Origin: Formosa sp030427735
Lineage (GTDB): Bacteria > Bacteroidota > Bacteroidia > Flavobacteriales > Flavobacteriaceae
Direction of reading: 5' to 3'
Length of the DNA stretch: 64,000 nucleotides
NCBI RefSeq assembly: GCF_051200825.1
Contig: NZ_CP195158.1
Coordinates: 2,046,001 to 2,110,000 of the forward strand
The translations under genes and the position numbers were made by a program. The stretch's first letter is position 1; each line of letters starts with the position of its first letter. Below are positions 8,204-15,927 of the stretch, piece by piece. The notes under the pieces were generated by a model. The model saw only the letters and a list, made by a program, of their open reading frames with translations, was not told where the DNA came from and did not search any database.

Positions 8204-8740
8204 CTACTCTACTAAAGTGTAGACTTTAGACTCGACCTTATTGGTATTTTTATCGAATTGTTGCACAATAAAATTGCCCTTATCGTCAAAAAAACCAATA
8301 CCAGAAGTACCATCTTCCTCAATAACAAACTGTTTACTATCGGCAGACTGTTTTACAGTTTTAGGAGTATACGTATTATAAGGGTCGGAAATTAAAAAAC
8401 CATCCTCGCTCATAGTAAATACACAACGTTTACCGTCTAAAGTATAATGCTTAACCTGCTGTGTTTGGGTAAACGGACTATTATTGGTTATTCTAACCGT
8501 TTCTGTAACTTCTACAGGCGCATTTGCACGATCCTGATTAATCTTATTTTTATCATCTTCCGATAATTTGACCTCCTGAACTTTTTTAGTGTTGTACTCT
8601 ACAGTTTCTTCTGTTATTGTACTTCCATCATTAATTTTTGTGGTTACTGTTTTGGTTTCTTCTTGAATATCTTTAGGCTCGGTTTGTGCAGTTACAAAAC
8701 TACAAACACACAACCCAGTAATTATTAATACTTGTTTCAT
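8204..8740 (-). CDS. Secreted protein of unknown function
   Basis: 178 residues from the ATG at 8740. An upstream in-frame ATG at 8770 would add ten polar residues before the signal peptide, so 8740 is preferred: MKQVLIITGLCVCSFVTAQ then gives a clean Sec signal with cleavage near AQ-TE. The mature protein is polar, rich in Thr, Lys and Glu, with no Cys pairs or known domain; the C-terminal half (TSGIGFFDDKGNFIVQQF) looks like short beta strands. I do not recognise a family. It is monocistronic with its own terminator. Confidence 0.65.
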   Translation of the reverse strand: MKQVLIITGLCVCSFVTAQTEPKDIQEETKTVTTKINDGSTITEETVEYNTKKVQEVKLSEDDKNKINQDRANAPVEVTETVRITNNSPFTQTQQVKHYTLDGKRCVFTMSEDGFLISDPYNTYTPKTVKQSADSKQFVIEEDGTSGIGFFDDKGNFIVQQFDKNTNKVESKVYTLVE

Positions 8741-8845
8741 TTGTTCTTTATTATAATTAAAAAAATTCATGTAAAGACTTATCCAATCTCATTTTAAAAC
8801 ATAAAAAGAGCTGGATAAACCTTGTGCAATACTCTAAATACAGAT

Positions 8846-9007
8846 TTATTTAGATAAGGCACCTCTCATAAGCGTAATTACAAATAATACCAGAAACACA
8901 AAGAATGTAATTTTAGCAATACCTGCAGAAGCTCCTGCAATACCACCAAAACCTAATATTCCTGCTATTATTGCAATAATAATAAATGCAATTGTCCAGC
9001 GTAACAT
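8846..9007 (-). CDS. DUF1328 family small membrane protein (YtjA-like)
   Basis: A 53-residue ORF beginning MLRWTIAFIIIAIIAGILGF, continuing through a Gly/Ala-rich turn (GGIAGASAGIAKI) into a second hydrophobic helix and ending RGALSK. This two-helix arrangement with the central glycine-rich motif is the DUF1328/YtjA signature; the family is often stress- or stationary-phase-linked, function unknown. The next gene downstream is the secreted protein at 8204. Family match is strong despite the size. Confidence 0.87.
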   Translation of the reverse strand: MLRWTIAFIIIAIIAGILGFGGIAGASAGIAKITFFVFLVLFVITLMRGALSK

Positions 9008-9545
9008 AATATTAAAATTTAAAGATTAATTAATTGCAATTGCGTGTTTTACAGAAACAAACACAATCACCTCATTACATGTAAGTTAGTGATTTTTTTT
9101 GACACTATCGCTATAAACAGTTTCAAATCACACTAACGAATTACATCATATAGTTAAATTATGAAGTTACATTTACACCTTGCTATAGCTTAACACCTTT
9201 TAACGTAAAAAACACTTTAAAGCGTTAATTAATGTTAATACGTAGCTATTGTTTTAACGTGTATTAACATTAATATTTTTGAAATTTAAACCAAACCACT
9301 GTGGACTGGAAGTCTATAGGTTTGAAAACAGACTGAAAGTCCGATTATTTGTATTTATTTTAGCCACAAATACACGAATAATCTTTATAAAAACTAAGTC
9401 AAATATTCGTGCATTCGTGGCAAAAAATATTTATAGAAACTGAAAGTCTTGCACTAAAAGTGCATAGTTTCAACTAACGACTGAGACCAATGAAAGAAAT
9501 AGAACACGTCTTTAATAACTTGTCTGTAAACAGAGCCAAGACTAT
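9008..9545. other. Intergenic region (538 bp) containing a dispersed inverted-repeat element
   Basis: Left part (to about 9290) is AT-rich with no ORF. The right part holds the palindromic element described at 9301-9476. It is the region upstream of the DUF1328 gene and downstream of truA; no terminator with a clear U-tract for truA was found. Confidence 0.5.
9301..9476. repeat. Dispersed composite inverted-repeat element, copy 1
   Basis: The core is GCCACAAATACACGAATA (9363-9380) facing TATTCGTGCATTCGTGGC (9404-9421), 16 of 18 positions complementary, with a 23-nt loop. It is followed by TATAGAAACTGAAAGTC and TGCACT-AAA-AGTGCA hairpin sequence closing in AGTTTC. A related copy, with the same 18-nt left arm, lies at 43870-44030. 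Confidence 0.75.
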
Positions 9546-10328
9546 TTACAAATCGTATTCTACTTTATGAAGTATTAACCCAGATGCAGGAGCAATATAA
9601 TCCATTACTTCCTTGCTTTCAGGTTTTAAACTATCTGAAATATAATGAAGCGGAATTTCATGCTTCCCCAATTTTATAAGTGCTCCCATCATGAGTCGGA
9701 TTTGGTTCCTCATAAACCCCTGACCTTTTACACGTAAAATGTACGACCGTTCAGGAAAAAAACTTGCAGTATACAACCTGTTTTCTACAATTTCGCAAGT
9801 ATCTATGGTACGATTAAACACACCTGTTTCGGTGGGTTTATAACAATACGTTTTAAAATTATGGGTTCCTTCAAATAATTTAGCCCCAGCTTGCATTAAT
9901 TCGATATCCAGTTCATCTAAAATTGTCGTCATAATCGGCGCACAAAACGGATGGAATTTATTGCCTTGAGCAAAAACATAAACATATTCCTTCATTTTTG
10001 AAGTTTGAATAATATTAAATGTACTATCGACTTCTTTGATAGATAAAGCTCTTAAATCTTGTGGTAAGTTATAATTGAAAACAGCTAAAAACGCGTCTAA
10101 ATCCTCTATAGGATCTTCCAAAAACAATTCGAAAGCACCTTGCTCTGCAGATACCATGGCATCTGTACGACCAGCTCCCATGGTTTTAAATGTTTTACCA
10201 TCCATCACATAACGCATGGTTTTATCAATCATTAAATGTACCGTTTTTAAATTGGGTTGTTTTTGCCAACCATGAAAACGATAGCCTAAATATTGAATTG
10301 CAATAAGGTAAAAAAAACGCTTTTTCAA
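9546..10328 (-). CDS. truA: tRNA pseudouridine synthase, TruA family (TTG start)
   Basis: 260 residues. TruA converts uridines in the tRNA anticodon stem-loop (positions 38-40) to pseudouridine. Diagnostic segments: YLGYRFHGWQKQPN near the N-terminus, the catalytic GAGRTDAMVSA (Asp at about 55), and GQGFMRNQIRLMMGAL near the C-terminus. In most TruA proteins the residue after RTDA is Gly; here it is Met. The only start compatible with full length is TTG at 10328; no ATG lies near the N-terminus. Bacteroidota often carry two TruA paralogues, so this may be the secondary copy. Catalytic Asp and fold are intact. Confidence 0.85.
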   Translation of the reverse strand: MKKRFFYLIAIQYLGYRFHGWQKQPNLKTVHLMIDKTMRYVMDGKTFKTMGAGRTDAMVSAEQGAFELFLEDPIEDLDAFLAVFNYNLPQDLRALSIKEVDSTFNIIQTSKMKEYVYVFAQGNKFHPFCAPIMTTILDELDIELMQAGAKLFEGTHNFKTYCYKPTETGVFNRTIDTCEIVENRLYTASFFPERSYILRVKGQGFMRNQIRLMMGALIKLGKHEIPLHYISDSLKPESKEVMDYIAPASGLILHKVEYDL

Positions 10329-10436
10329 CTGGAAACTTGTTTATTTTAAAAAGTACGGCAAGTAACTTATTTTGATAGACATCACAAAAAAATTAGTATC
10401 TTAAATGCTGATTTTACTAACTAACTTTATTTTTTT

Positions 10437-10850
10437 ATGACAAACACTATTAAACCTCCTATTTGGTTCTGGGTTGCTAGCATAATTGCGCTGTTATGGA
10501 ATGGCATGGGTGTTTACGCCTATTTACAACAAGCCTACAACACCGAAAGTTTTAGGGCACAATACACCGCCGAAGAATTAAAAACAGTGTTAAACACACC
10601 GTCTTGGGTAATGGGCGCTTTTGCTGTTGCTGTATTTTTTGGGTTTCTAGCCAGTATTTTACTATTGCTACGCAAGAGATTTGCCTATGTTATCGCTCTA
10701 ATTTCTTTAATTGCCGTAATTGCCCAAATGAGTTACTTGTTTTTTGGCAGTACACCAAGCAATATAATACTGCCGCTATTTGTTTTAGTATTTTCGGTGT
10801 TTCTACTATGGTTTTCTAAAACAGCTATGGCTAAAGGTTGGATTTCTTAA
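10437..10850 (+). CDS. Four-helix membrane protein of unknown function
   Basis: 137 residues with four predicted transmembrane helices at about 10-30, 58-78, 83-103 and 107-127. Motifs are FWVASIIALLWNGMGVYAYL at the start of TM1 and a TPSWVMGAFAVAVFFGF TM2. Proteins with this WNxxG pattern are common in Bacteroidota without an assigned function. It is flanked by minus-strand genes and ends in its own terminator. Confidence 0.75.
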   Translation: MTNTIKPPIWFWVASIIALLWNGMGVYAYLQQAYNTESFRAQYTAEELKTVLNTPSWVMGAFAVAVFFGFLASILLLLRKRFAYVIALISLIAVIAQMSYLFFGSTPSNIILPLFVLVFSVFLLWFSKTAMAKGWIS

Positions 10851-10856
10851 ACGGAT

Positions 10857-10884
10857 AGCACTAGGTTTTCTAGTGCTTATTTTT
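10857..10884 (+). terminator. Terminator of the four-helix membrane protein gene
   Basis: AGCACTAG-GTTTT-CTAGTGCT, an 8-bp perfect stem, followed by TATTTTT. The T-tract runs over the stop codon of hisIE on the other strand. Confidence 0.8.
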
Positions 10885-11476
10885 CTCTCTCCTTTAAAAT
10901 ATTAACCACATCGTTTATTTTAAAGCCTTTGGCTTGTAAAAGCATTAAATAATGAAATAACAAATCGGCACTTTCATTTAAAAACAAATTGTCGTCGTTA
11001 TCTTTGGCTTCAATCACCACTTCTACAGCTTCCTCGCCTACTTTTTGGGCTATTTTGTTAATACCTTTTGCAAATAAAGACGATACATACGACTCGTTTG
11101 GTTTAAAATTTAAACGCCGGTCTTCAATTACTTCTTCTAAATGCGAAATAAATCCGTAATTCGTTGCATTAGTTTCTGCCCAACACGTATCGGTTCCAGT
11201 ATGGCACGTTGGACCTTTTGGGTGCACGGTAATTAGCAAGGTGTCGTTATCGCAATCTAGTTTAATGTCTACCAAATGTAACACATTGCCACTTTCCTCA
11301 CCCTTCGTCCACAATCTGTTTTTTGTGCGACTAAAAAAGGTTACTAATTTGGTGTCTTTTGTTTTTTGATACGCCTCGGCATTCATATAGCCTAACATTA
11401 ATACGTTTTTAGTACTCGCATCTTGAATGATTGCTGGCACTAAACCGTCATTATTTTTATTGAAATCAATCGTCAT
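10877..11476 (-). CDS. hisIE: Bifunctional phosphoribosyl-AMP cyclohydrolase / phosphoribosyl-ATP pyrophosphatase
   Basis: 199 residues fusing two steps of histidine synthesis. The HisI domain (about 1-105) has VLMLGYMNAEAY, FFSRTKNRLWTKGEESGN and the zinc-binding DCDNDTLL...GPTCHTGTDTCW cysteines. The HisE domain (about 115-199) has SYVSSLFAKGINKIAQKVGE and EAVEVVIEAKD. Together they turn PR-ATP into ProFAR. It is the last gene of the leftward his operon, 22 bp after hisF. Confidence 0.97.
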   Translation of the reverse strand: MTIDFNKNNDGLVPAIIQDASTKNVLMLGYMNAEAYQKTKDTKLVTFFSRTKNRLWTKGEESGNVLHLVDIKLDCDNDTLLITVHPKGPTCHTGTDTCWAETNATNYGFISHLEEVIEDRRLNFKPNESYVSSLFAKGINKIAQKVGEEAVEVVIEAKDNDDNLFLNESADLLFHYLMLLQAKGFKINDVVNILKEREK

Positions 11477-11498
11477 GATATTCTATTTTAACTGTAAG

Positions 11499-12254
11499 CT
11501 ATAACCTTACAGGAATATTATTTTTATTAAGTTTTTGTTTTAATTCTGAAATAGGAATTTCTCCAAAATGAAACACGCTGGCCGCCAAAGCAGCATCGGC
11601 TTTTCCTCGGTTGAAGGTATCCACAAAATGCTGAACATTTCCTGCCCCACCTGAAGCAATTATAGGAATATTTAAAAGACTTGAAAGTTTCGCCAAAGCT
11701 TCGTTAGCAAATCCGTTTTTAGTCCCGTCGTGATCCATAGAAGTAAATAAAATTTCGCCTGCACCACGCGATTCCACTTCTTTTGCCCAGTCGAACAAAT
11801 CGATTTCGGTAGGAATACTTCCTCCCGCCAAATGCACTTTCCACTGCCCGTTAATTTGTTTCGCATCAATGGCCACAACCACACACTGACTCCCAAATTT
11901 ATTAGCTAATTCGTTAACCAAATCCGGGCGTTTTACAGCGGAGGAATTGATAGACACTTTATCGGCTCCACATTTTAACAACGCATCAACATGTTCTACA
12001 GACGAGATACCACCACCTACTGTAAACGGAATATTAACTTGCTCTGCAACATGTAATACCATATCTAAAGTAGTGCCTCGCCCCTCCAAAGTTGCCGCAA
12101 TATCCAGAAAAACCAACTCGTCTGCCCCTTCAAGAGCATATTGTTTGGCTTGTTCTACAGGGTCGCCAGCATCTATTAAATCTACAAAATTAACGCCTTT
12201 TACAGTTCGCCCATTCTTAATATCTAAACACGGAATGATTCGTTTTGTAAGCAT
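11499..12254 (-). CDS. hisF: Imidazole glycerol phosphate synthase subunit HisF
   Basis: 251 residues, the usual length. This (beta/alpha)8-barrel cyclase uses ammonia from HisH to convert PRFAR to IGP and AICAR. Motifs: KRIIPCLDIKNGRTVKGVNF at the N-terminus with the catalytic Asp (CLD), FTVGGGI at about 77-83, VVVAIDAKQ with the second catalytic Asp at about 130, and PIIASGGAGN near the C-terminus. It lies between hisA (3-bp gap) and hisIE. Confidence 0.97.
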   Translation of the reverse strand: MLTKRIIPCLDIKNGRTVKGVNFVDLIDAGDPVEQAKQYALEGADELVFLDIAATLEGRGTTLDMVLHVAEQVNIPFTVGGGISSVEHVDALLKCGADKVSINSSAVKRPDLVNELANKFGSQCVVVAIDAKQINGQWKVHLAGGSIPTEIDLFDWAKEVESRGAGEILFTSMDHDGTKNGFANEALAKLSSLLNIPIIASGGAGNVQHFVDTFNRGKADAALAASVFHFGEIPISELKQKLNKNNIPVRL

Positions 12255-12257
12255 AGT

Positions 12258-12986
12258 TTATTGTGAGTTTACTACAAGTTGTTCTAATTCTTTTAAACTT
12301 ATTTTATTTTCGTAAATCGCTTTGCCAATAATCACACCTTCGCAGCCAATTTCCTTAAGCTTTGGTAATTCTTCTTTACTCGAAATGCCTCCAGAAGCTA
12401 TTAATTTGATACTCGGATTTTCTGAAATGATTTTTTTATACAAATCGAAAGACGGACCTTCCAACATACCATCTTTAGAAATATCGGTGCAAATAACATA
12501 CTGAATGCCTTTATGCATATACCCTTTTATAAACGGAACCACTTCCAAACTGCTTTCTTCTAACCAGCCGCTAATAGCGACTTTTTCGTTTTTGGCATCG
12601 GCACCCAAAATAATTTTCTGACTCCCATATTTCTGAATCCATTTTTCGAATATATCTTTATTTTTAACAGCAATACTCCCTCCGGTGATCTGTTTGGCAC
12701 CCGAATTAAATGCTATGTAAAGGTCTTCGTTAGTTTTTAAGCCTCCTCCAAAATCAATTTTTAAATTCGTTTTCGTGGCAATCTGTTCTAACACCTTATA
12801 ATTTACAATAGTACTGGCTTTTGCACCATCTAAATCTACTAAGTGCAGATACTCTACGCCAGCATCTTCAAACTGCTTAGCGACTTCTAAAGGGTTTTCG
12901 TTATAAATTTTTTTAGTATCGTAATCGCCTTTGGTTAAGCGCACACATTTACCGTCTATAATATCTATGGCTGGTATGATTCTCAT
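12258..12986 (-). CDS. hisA: ProFAR isomerase HisA
   Basis: 242 residues. An Amadori-type isomerase with a barrel fold homologous to HisF. It begins MRIIPAIDIIDGKCVRL with the catalytic Asp (AID) at residue 8, then HLVDLDGA, IDFGGGLKT at about 76-84, CTDISKDGMLEGPS with the second acidic residue at about 164, and LIASGGISS. It sits 13 bp after the hisH stop and 3 bp before hisF, so the three genes are tightly coupled. Confidence 0.97.
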   Translation of the reverse strand: MRIIPAIDIIDGKCVRLTKGDYDTKKIYNENPLEVAKQFEDAGVEYLHLVDLDGAKASTIVNYKVLEQIATKTNLKIDFGGGLKTNEDLYIAFNSGAKQITGGSIAVKNKDIFEKWIQKYGSQKIILGADAKNEKVAISGWLEESSLEVVPFIKGYMHKGIQYVICTDISKDGMLEGPSFDLYKKIISENPSIKLIASGGISSKEELPKLKEIGCEGVIIGKAIYENKISLKELEQLVVNSQ

Positions 12987-12999
12987 GGTTATTTATTGA

Positions 13000-13590
13000 T
13001 CAATATGATTTAATATTTAAAAAATTACGCAATACTTGCTCTCCTGCTGTACTGCTTTTTTCTGGGTGAAACTGAACGCCGTAAAAATTTTTATGCTGTA
13101 AAGCCGAGGCATAATTACCGTTATAATTGGTTATCGCAATGGCTTCGTCGCAATGTTCTGCATAATAACTGTGTACTAAATACATATAGGAATTTTCAGG
13201 AATATCCTTAAATAAATCCGATTTTAAATTCGAAACCGTATTCCAGCCCATTTGCGGCACTTTTACCGTATTTGGAAAGCGTTTAACAGCTACCTGAAAA
13301 ACACCTAAACCCTTGGTATCGCCTTCCTCAGTGTAGTTACAAAGTAATTGCATACCCAAACAAATCCCTAAAACAGGCTGTTTGAGTGTCGGAATCAGTG
13401 TATCCAACCCGCTATTTTGAAGCATTTTTAAAGCCGAACTCGCCTCGCCAACACCAGGGAAAATCACACGGTCGGCCGCTATAATTTCGTCTGGATTATT
13501 GCTTAAAACCGCATCGATTCCTAAGCGTTTAAACGCAAACTGAATACTTTTGATGTTGCCCGCACCGTAATCTATTATTACTACTTTCAA
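13000..13590 (-). CDS. hisH: Imidazole glycerol phosphate synthase glutaminase HisH (TTG start)
   Basis: 196 residues from TTG 13590, giving the canonical start (M)KVVIIDYGAGNIKS. Another in-frame TTG at 13635 would give 211 residues with an unconserved extension; no ATG is available in the N-terminal region. Class I glutamine amidotransferase features are complete: GVGEASSAL, the nucleophile in LGICLGMQLL (Cys at about 81), and the His-Glu pair in GVQFHPEKSS. It supplies ammonia to HisF. The 162-bp gap from hisB is the only long spacer in the operon and holds a palindromic repeat. Confidence 0.92.
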   Translation of the reverse strand: MKVVIIDYGAGNIKSIQFAFKRLGIDAVLSNNPDEIIAADRVIFPGVGEASSALKMLQNSGLDTLIPTLKQPVLGICLGMQLLCNYTEEGDTKGLGVFQVAVKRFPNTVKVPQMGWNTVSNLKSDLFKDIPENSYMYLVHSYYAEHCDEAIAITNYNGNYASALQHKNFYGVQFHPEKSSTAGEQVLRNFLNIKSY

Positions 13591-13670
13591 TGGTTTTTGA
13601 TTTTTTAACTGCAATAATTCTCTATTCACAAACAATACTACTTATCATTTGAAAAGGTTGTTTTTTTTTA

Positions 13671-13705
13671 AATGACAATTTCTCGACTGCGCTCGAAAAG
13701 ACAAA
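13671..13705. repeat. Palindromic repeat of the CTCGACTGCGCTCGA type in the hisB-hisH gap
   Basis: The sequence around TTTCTCGACTGCGCTCGAAA contains TCGA boxes around CTGCGC, preceded by AATGACAA and followed by AAGACAAA. I recognise CTCGACTGCGCTCGAAATGAC-type sequences as high-copy intergenic repeats in Flavobacteriaceae. Only one copy is in this window. Confidence 0.55.
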
Positions 13706-13752
13706 ATAGAATGAATTTCAACAGTAATTAATTTAATTAAAATAATTTCGAG

Positions 13753-14889
13753 TTACAGCATCCCTTTGGTTGATGGTAAAATCATTTTTTCTACATCGCG
13801 TTTGACAGCCATTTTAATGGCTTTTGCAAAGGCTTTAAAAATAGCTTCTATTTTGTGATGTTCGTTGGTGCCTTCTGCTTTAATATTTAAATTGCATTTC
13901 GCGCCATCGGTGAAGGATTTAAAAAAGTGAAAAAACATTTCGGTTGGCATTTTACCTACCATTTCGCGTTTAAACTCGGCTTCCCAAACCAGCCAGTTTC
14001 TACCGCCAAAATCAATCCCCACAGACGCTAAACAATCGTCCATTGGCAAATAAAATCCGTAGCGCTCAATGCCTAATTTGTTGCCCAAAACCGTATTGAA
14101 CAATTCTCCCAAAGCAATGGCTGTATCTTCAATAGTATGGTGTTCGTCCACCTCTAAATCGCCATCCACTTTTACATTCAAATCCAATTGGCCATGACGT
14201 GCTATTTGATCGAGCATGTGATCGAAAAAAGCAATGCCTGTTTCAATGTTACTTTTACCGGTTCCGTCTAGATTTAAATCGATTTTAATTTTCGTTTCGT
14301 TGGTATTGCGTTCGATACTTCCGGTGCGATCGTCAACTTTTAAAAATTTATAAATAGCTTCCCAATCGTTAGATTCTAAGGCAATAAATTCGTTTAAATC
14401 GCCTCGATTCACAGTAATTTCGTCGGTTCCAAGATTGGTATTATCGTTGATAAAAATACCTTTACATCCTAAGTTTTTCGCTAATTCCACATCGGTTAAA
14501 CGATCGCCAATAACGAAAGAATTTTCCAAATTGTAAGCTTCTGAGAAATATTCGGTCAACAAACCAGTATTTGGTTTCCGTGTTGGTGCATTATCTTTAG
14601 CGAAAGTTCTGTCGATAACCTGATTTTTAAATGTGATACCTTCATTTTTAAAAGTATCAATTATAAAATTATGAACCGGCCAAAAGGTGTCTTCAGGAAA
14701 CGCTTCGGTTCCTAAACCATCCTGATTGGTAACCATCACCAATTCGTAATCCAATTCTTTCGCAATTCTACTTAAATATTGAAACACTTTTGGGTAAAAT
14801 TCCAATTTATCAAACCCGTCTATCTGCTCATCTGCTGGTTCTTTAATAATCGTGCCATCACGATCTATAAATAATACTTTTTGTTTCAT
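13753..14889 (-). CDS. hisB: Bifunctional histidinol-phosphatase / imidazoleglycerol-phosphate dehydratase
   Basis: 378 residues. The N-terminal HAD phosphatase domain (about 1-165) opens with KVLFIDRDGTIIKEP (nucleophile Asp in DRDGT) and has MVTNQDGLGT, NSFVIGDRLTDVELAKNLG. The C-terminal dehydratase (about 185-378) has TGIAFFDHMLDQIARHGQ, DEHHTIEDTAIALG and GTNEHHKIEAIFKAFAKA, with the metal-binding His clusters intact. The fused form is shared with enterobacteria and most Bacteroidota. Its start overlaps the hisC stop by 4 nt. Confidence 0.97.
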   Translation of the reverse strand: MKQKVLFIDRDGTIIKEPADEQIDGFDKLEFYPKVFQYLSRIAKELDYELVMVTNQDGLGTEAFPEDTFWPVHNFIIDTFKNEGITFKNQVIDRTFAKDNAPTRKPNTGLLTEYFSEAYNLENSFVIGDRLTDVELAKNLGCKGIFINDNTNLGTDEITVNRGDLNEFIALESNDWEAIYKFLKVDDRTGSIERNTNETKIKIDLNLDGTGKSNIETGIAFFDHMLDQIARHGQLDLNVKVDGDLEVDEHHTIEDTAIALGELFNTVLGNKLGIERYGFYLPMDDCLASVGIDFGGRNWLVWEAEFKREMVGKMPTEMFFHFFKSFTDGAKCNLNIKAEGTNEHHKIEAIFKAFAKAIKMAVKRDVEKMILPSTKGML

Positions 14890-15926
14890 TGTAAACTTTT
14901 AAGAGCTGTTAGTAATGTCTCATTTTCTACGCTTGTTCCTACGGTTAGCCTTAAGCAATTTTCGCATAGGGGTTGCGTTGTTCGGTTTCTAACAACTACG
15001 CCTTTTTTAATTAATTGATTATAACGTTGGGTTGCATCATCTACCTTTACCAGTACAAAATTGGTGTCTGTTGGGTAAATTTTGCTGATGTAATTGATCT
15101 GCTTTAAGTCTGAAATTAACTGACTGCGTTCTATTAAAATAGCATCAATTTCGTTACTAACAAGATCGGTTTGTTTTAGTAATTCTGCCGCTTTATTTTG
15201 CGTTAACACATTGATATTGTAAGGCGGTTTGATAGTATTTAGTACAGAAATAATTTCGGTAGACGCATAGCAAATTCCTAAGCGAATGCCCGCCATGCCA
15301 TAAGCTTTAGACAAAGTTTGGGTGATGATTAGATTTGGAAATTCATCCAATCGCTGCAACCAACTGTCTTTCGACGAAAAATCGATATACGCTTCGTCAA
15401 TAACCACGATGCCTTCAAATTTTTTCAACAACACTTCTACATCAGTATCGATAAAGCTATTTCCAGACGGATTATTCGGCGAGCATAAGAATAAGATTTT
15501 ACTATGTGCATCGGCTGCTTCTAAAATCTGATCCGTTTCTGGTTGAAATGTTTCCGTCAACAATACTTTCTTAATTCCAACAGCGTTCAAATTTGCCAAC
15601 ACTTCGTACATGCCGTAGGTTGGTGGTAAAATAATGACATTATCTTGGTTGGGTTCGCAAAAAGCTCGAACAATTAAATCCAAAACTTCGTCGCTACCAT
15701 TGCCCAAAAGGATGTTAGATTTCGAAACCTCTTTTATGTCTGACAAAATAGCTTTCACTTCATTTTGATACGGATCGGGATACCTATTAATGCCATTGTT
15801 AAAGGGATTTTCGTTAGCGTCTAAAAACACCATGTCGCTGGTTTCTTCCTGAAATTCGTCTCGTGCAGACGAATAAGCTTTTAAAGCTTTAATGGAAGGT
15901 CTTAAAAGATCTTGAACACTAGCCAT
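14886..15926 (-). CDS. hisC: Histidinol-phosphate aminotransferase
   Basis: 346 residues, fold-type I PLP aminotransferase, usual length. Motifs: FLDANENPFNNGINRYPDP (about 33-51), LLGNGSDEVLDLI, FLCSPNNPSGN (about 147-157), VVIDEAYIDFS with the PLP-contacting Asp and Tyr, TLSKAYGMAGIRLG with the PLP Lys at about 208, and a terminal arginine region RNRTTQPLCENCLRLTVG. It is coupled to hisB (4-nt overlap) and lies 1 bp after hisD. Confidence 0.97.
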   Translation of the reverse strand: MASVQDLLRPSIKALKAYSSARDEFQEETSDMVFLDANENPFNNGINRYPDPYQNEVKAILSDIKEVSKSNILLGNGSDEVLDLIVRAFCEPNQDNVIILPPTYGMYEVLANLNAVGIKKVLLTETFQPETDQILEAADAHSKILFLCSPNNPSGNSFIDTDVEVLLKKFEGIVVIDEAYIDFSSKDSWLQRLDEFPNLIITQTLSKAYGMAGIRLGICYASTEIISVLNTIKPPYNINVLTQNKAAELLKQTDLVSNEIDAILIERSQLISDLKQINYISKIYPTDTNFVLVKVDDATQRYNQLIKKGVVVRNRTTQPLCENCLRLTVGTSVENETLLTALKSLQ

Positions 15927-15927
15927 G

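Noticed and set aside
13591..13635. Longer hisH starting at TTG 13635
   Set aside because: Adds 15 residues not seen in the family; TTG 13590 gives the canonical N-terminus.
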